Notes under the pieces: generated by a model
Database searches by the model: none
Seen by the model: the letters and a program-made list of their open reading frames with translations, nothing else
What the model was told of the DNA's origin: nothing
Assembly: GCF_040438885.1 (NCBI RefSeq)
Contig: NZ_CP159218.1
Location: 1,984,001 to 2,048,000 of the forward strand
Source: Nakamurella sp. A5-74
GTDB taxonomy: Bacteria > Actinomycetota > Actinomycetes > Mycobacteriales > Nakamurellaceae
DNA: 64,000 bases
Direction: 5' to 3'
Position numbers and translations under genes: made by a program
In this document: positions 63,569 through 64,000 of the stretch, in pieces
Numbering within the stretch: position 1 is the stretch's first letter
Layout of the letters: each line of letters opens with the position of its first letter

Positions 63569-64000
63569 TCAGCCGCGCTTGCGGGTGGCGCGTTGGACGT
63601 TGCGCATCTTCGCGCCGGCCGGCAGCGGGCCCTTCGGCAACCCGGCCTGCGGGGACCGGCCCTTGAGCGCCGTGAGCCGGGTGTCGAGTTCCTCGACGGC
63701 CTTGGGGGAGATGTTGCGGGGCAACTTGAGCAGCGACGAGTTGAGCTTGCGCAACGGCAACTGACCGTCCTCGGTACCGACGATGAAGTCATAGATCGGG
63801 GTGTCGCCTATGATGCGGGCGATCCGCTTCTTCTCCTGCGCCAGCAGCGGTTTCACGCGGTGCGGGGCGCCTTCGGCGATCAGCACGACGCCCGGCCGAC
63901 CGATCACCCGGTGTACGGCGTCCAGCTGCGCCGTCCCGGCCACCGCCGGGGTGATCCGCCACTTGCCACGCAGATTGTTCTGCAGCGACCAGGCAGCAGC
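63569..64000 (-). CDS. DUF4191 family membrane protein (5' partial)
   Basis: The C-terminal 143 codons of a protein whose start lies beyond the window; the frame is open to base 64000 (LQNNLRGKWRITPAVAGTAQ, then LDAVHRVIGRPGVVLIAEG). This block plus KKRIARIIGDTPIYDFIVG and the basic tail is characteristic of the DUF4191 family (Rv2219 in M. tuberculosis), which has N-terminal membrane helices, not seen here. Neighbour of the RDD and glnA genes as in mycobacteria. Confidence 0.9.
   Translation of the reverse strand, partial: AAAWSLQNNLRGKWRITPAVAGTAQLDAVHRVIGRPGVVLIAEGAPHRVKPLLAQEKKRIARIIGDTPIYDFIVGTEDGQLPLRKLNSSLLKLPRNISPKAVEELDTRLTALKGRSPQAGLPKGPLPAGAKMRNVQRATRKRG

Overview
The window is high-GC DNA (about 70%) with short gaps, frequent GTG starts, many ATGA/GTGA overlaps and actinobacterial gene families (SARP/BTAD regulator, WXG100 proteins, MoxR-DUF58-transglutaminase operon, DUF4191, GlnR-type operator). 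It is a chromosomal segment of an actinomycete. A Nakamurella/Geodermatophilus/Frankia-type relative is plausible, but the genus cannot be fixed from sequence alone.

Layout. (1) 1-9736: a drug-export ABC pair, a large SARP-type regulator, a GH1-fold protein that has lost its acid/base residue, a diverged DAK/FakA-like protein and recG. (2) 9737-15052: nested inverted repeats and copies of a dispersed repeat, an ECF sigma factor coupled to a membrane Asp-box propeller, an FGGY kinase, and an SRPBCC-ArsR pair with twin operators. (3) 15053-22996: a housekeeping block that resembles mycobacterial order: pyc, rsmD, coaD, a SepIVA/DivIVA-like coiled coil, yceD, rpmF, rnc, mutM. It resumes with an acylphosphatase and smc at 51741-55803. 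Between the two parts lie about 29 kb of accessory genes.

(4) 23007-27300: five 32-bp tandem repeats carrying a palindrome, then small accessory genes including a frameshifted GrpB gene and a decayed methyltransferase-like remnant. (5) 27243-44319: the most distinctive region, a compact type VII secretion-like locus. It has three WXG-type proteins, an EssC/EccC-like triple ATPase with an N-terminal FHA domain, a surface propeller/FN3 protein with Thr-Pro repeats, MoxR-DUF58-pseudo-transglutaminase, and a transmembrane Ser/Thr kinase. Three of its promoters share GGAANNTTCC, then 34 bases, then CCTAGC, at identical spacing; a fourth carries the same upstream element. No EccB, EccD, EccE or mycosin gene is present. 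(6) 44432-51744: Nudix, a large secreted phosphodiester glycosidase/metallophosphatase, a short ThrRS behind what reads as a threonine attenuator, and a PAP2-DAG kinase fusion.

(7) 55804-64000: an IS30-type element just after smc, a Tat-lipoprotein serpin, an ABC exporter, YciI, glnA with twin terminators and a GlnR-like site, RDD and DUF4191.

The genes of region 5 suggest one working unit. A membrane kinase could phosphorylate a Thr-rich partner, the FHA domain of the ATPase could read that mark, and WXG proteins would be the exported substrates, all under one activator. This last step is inference from gene content and promoters.
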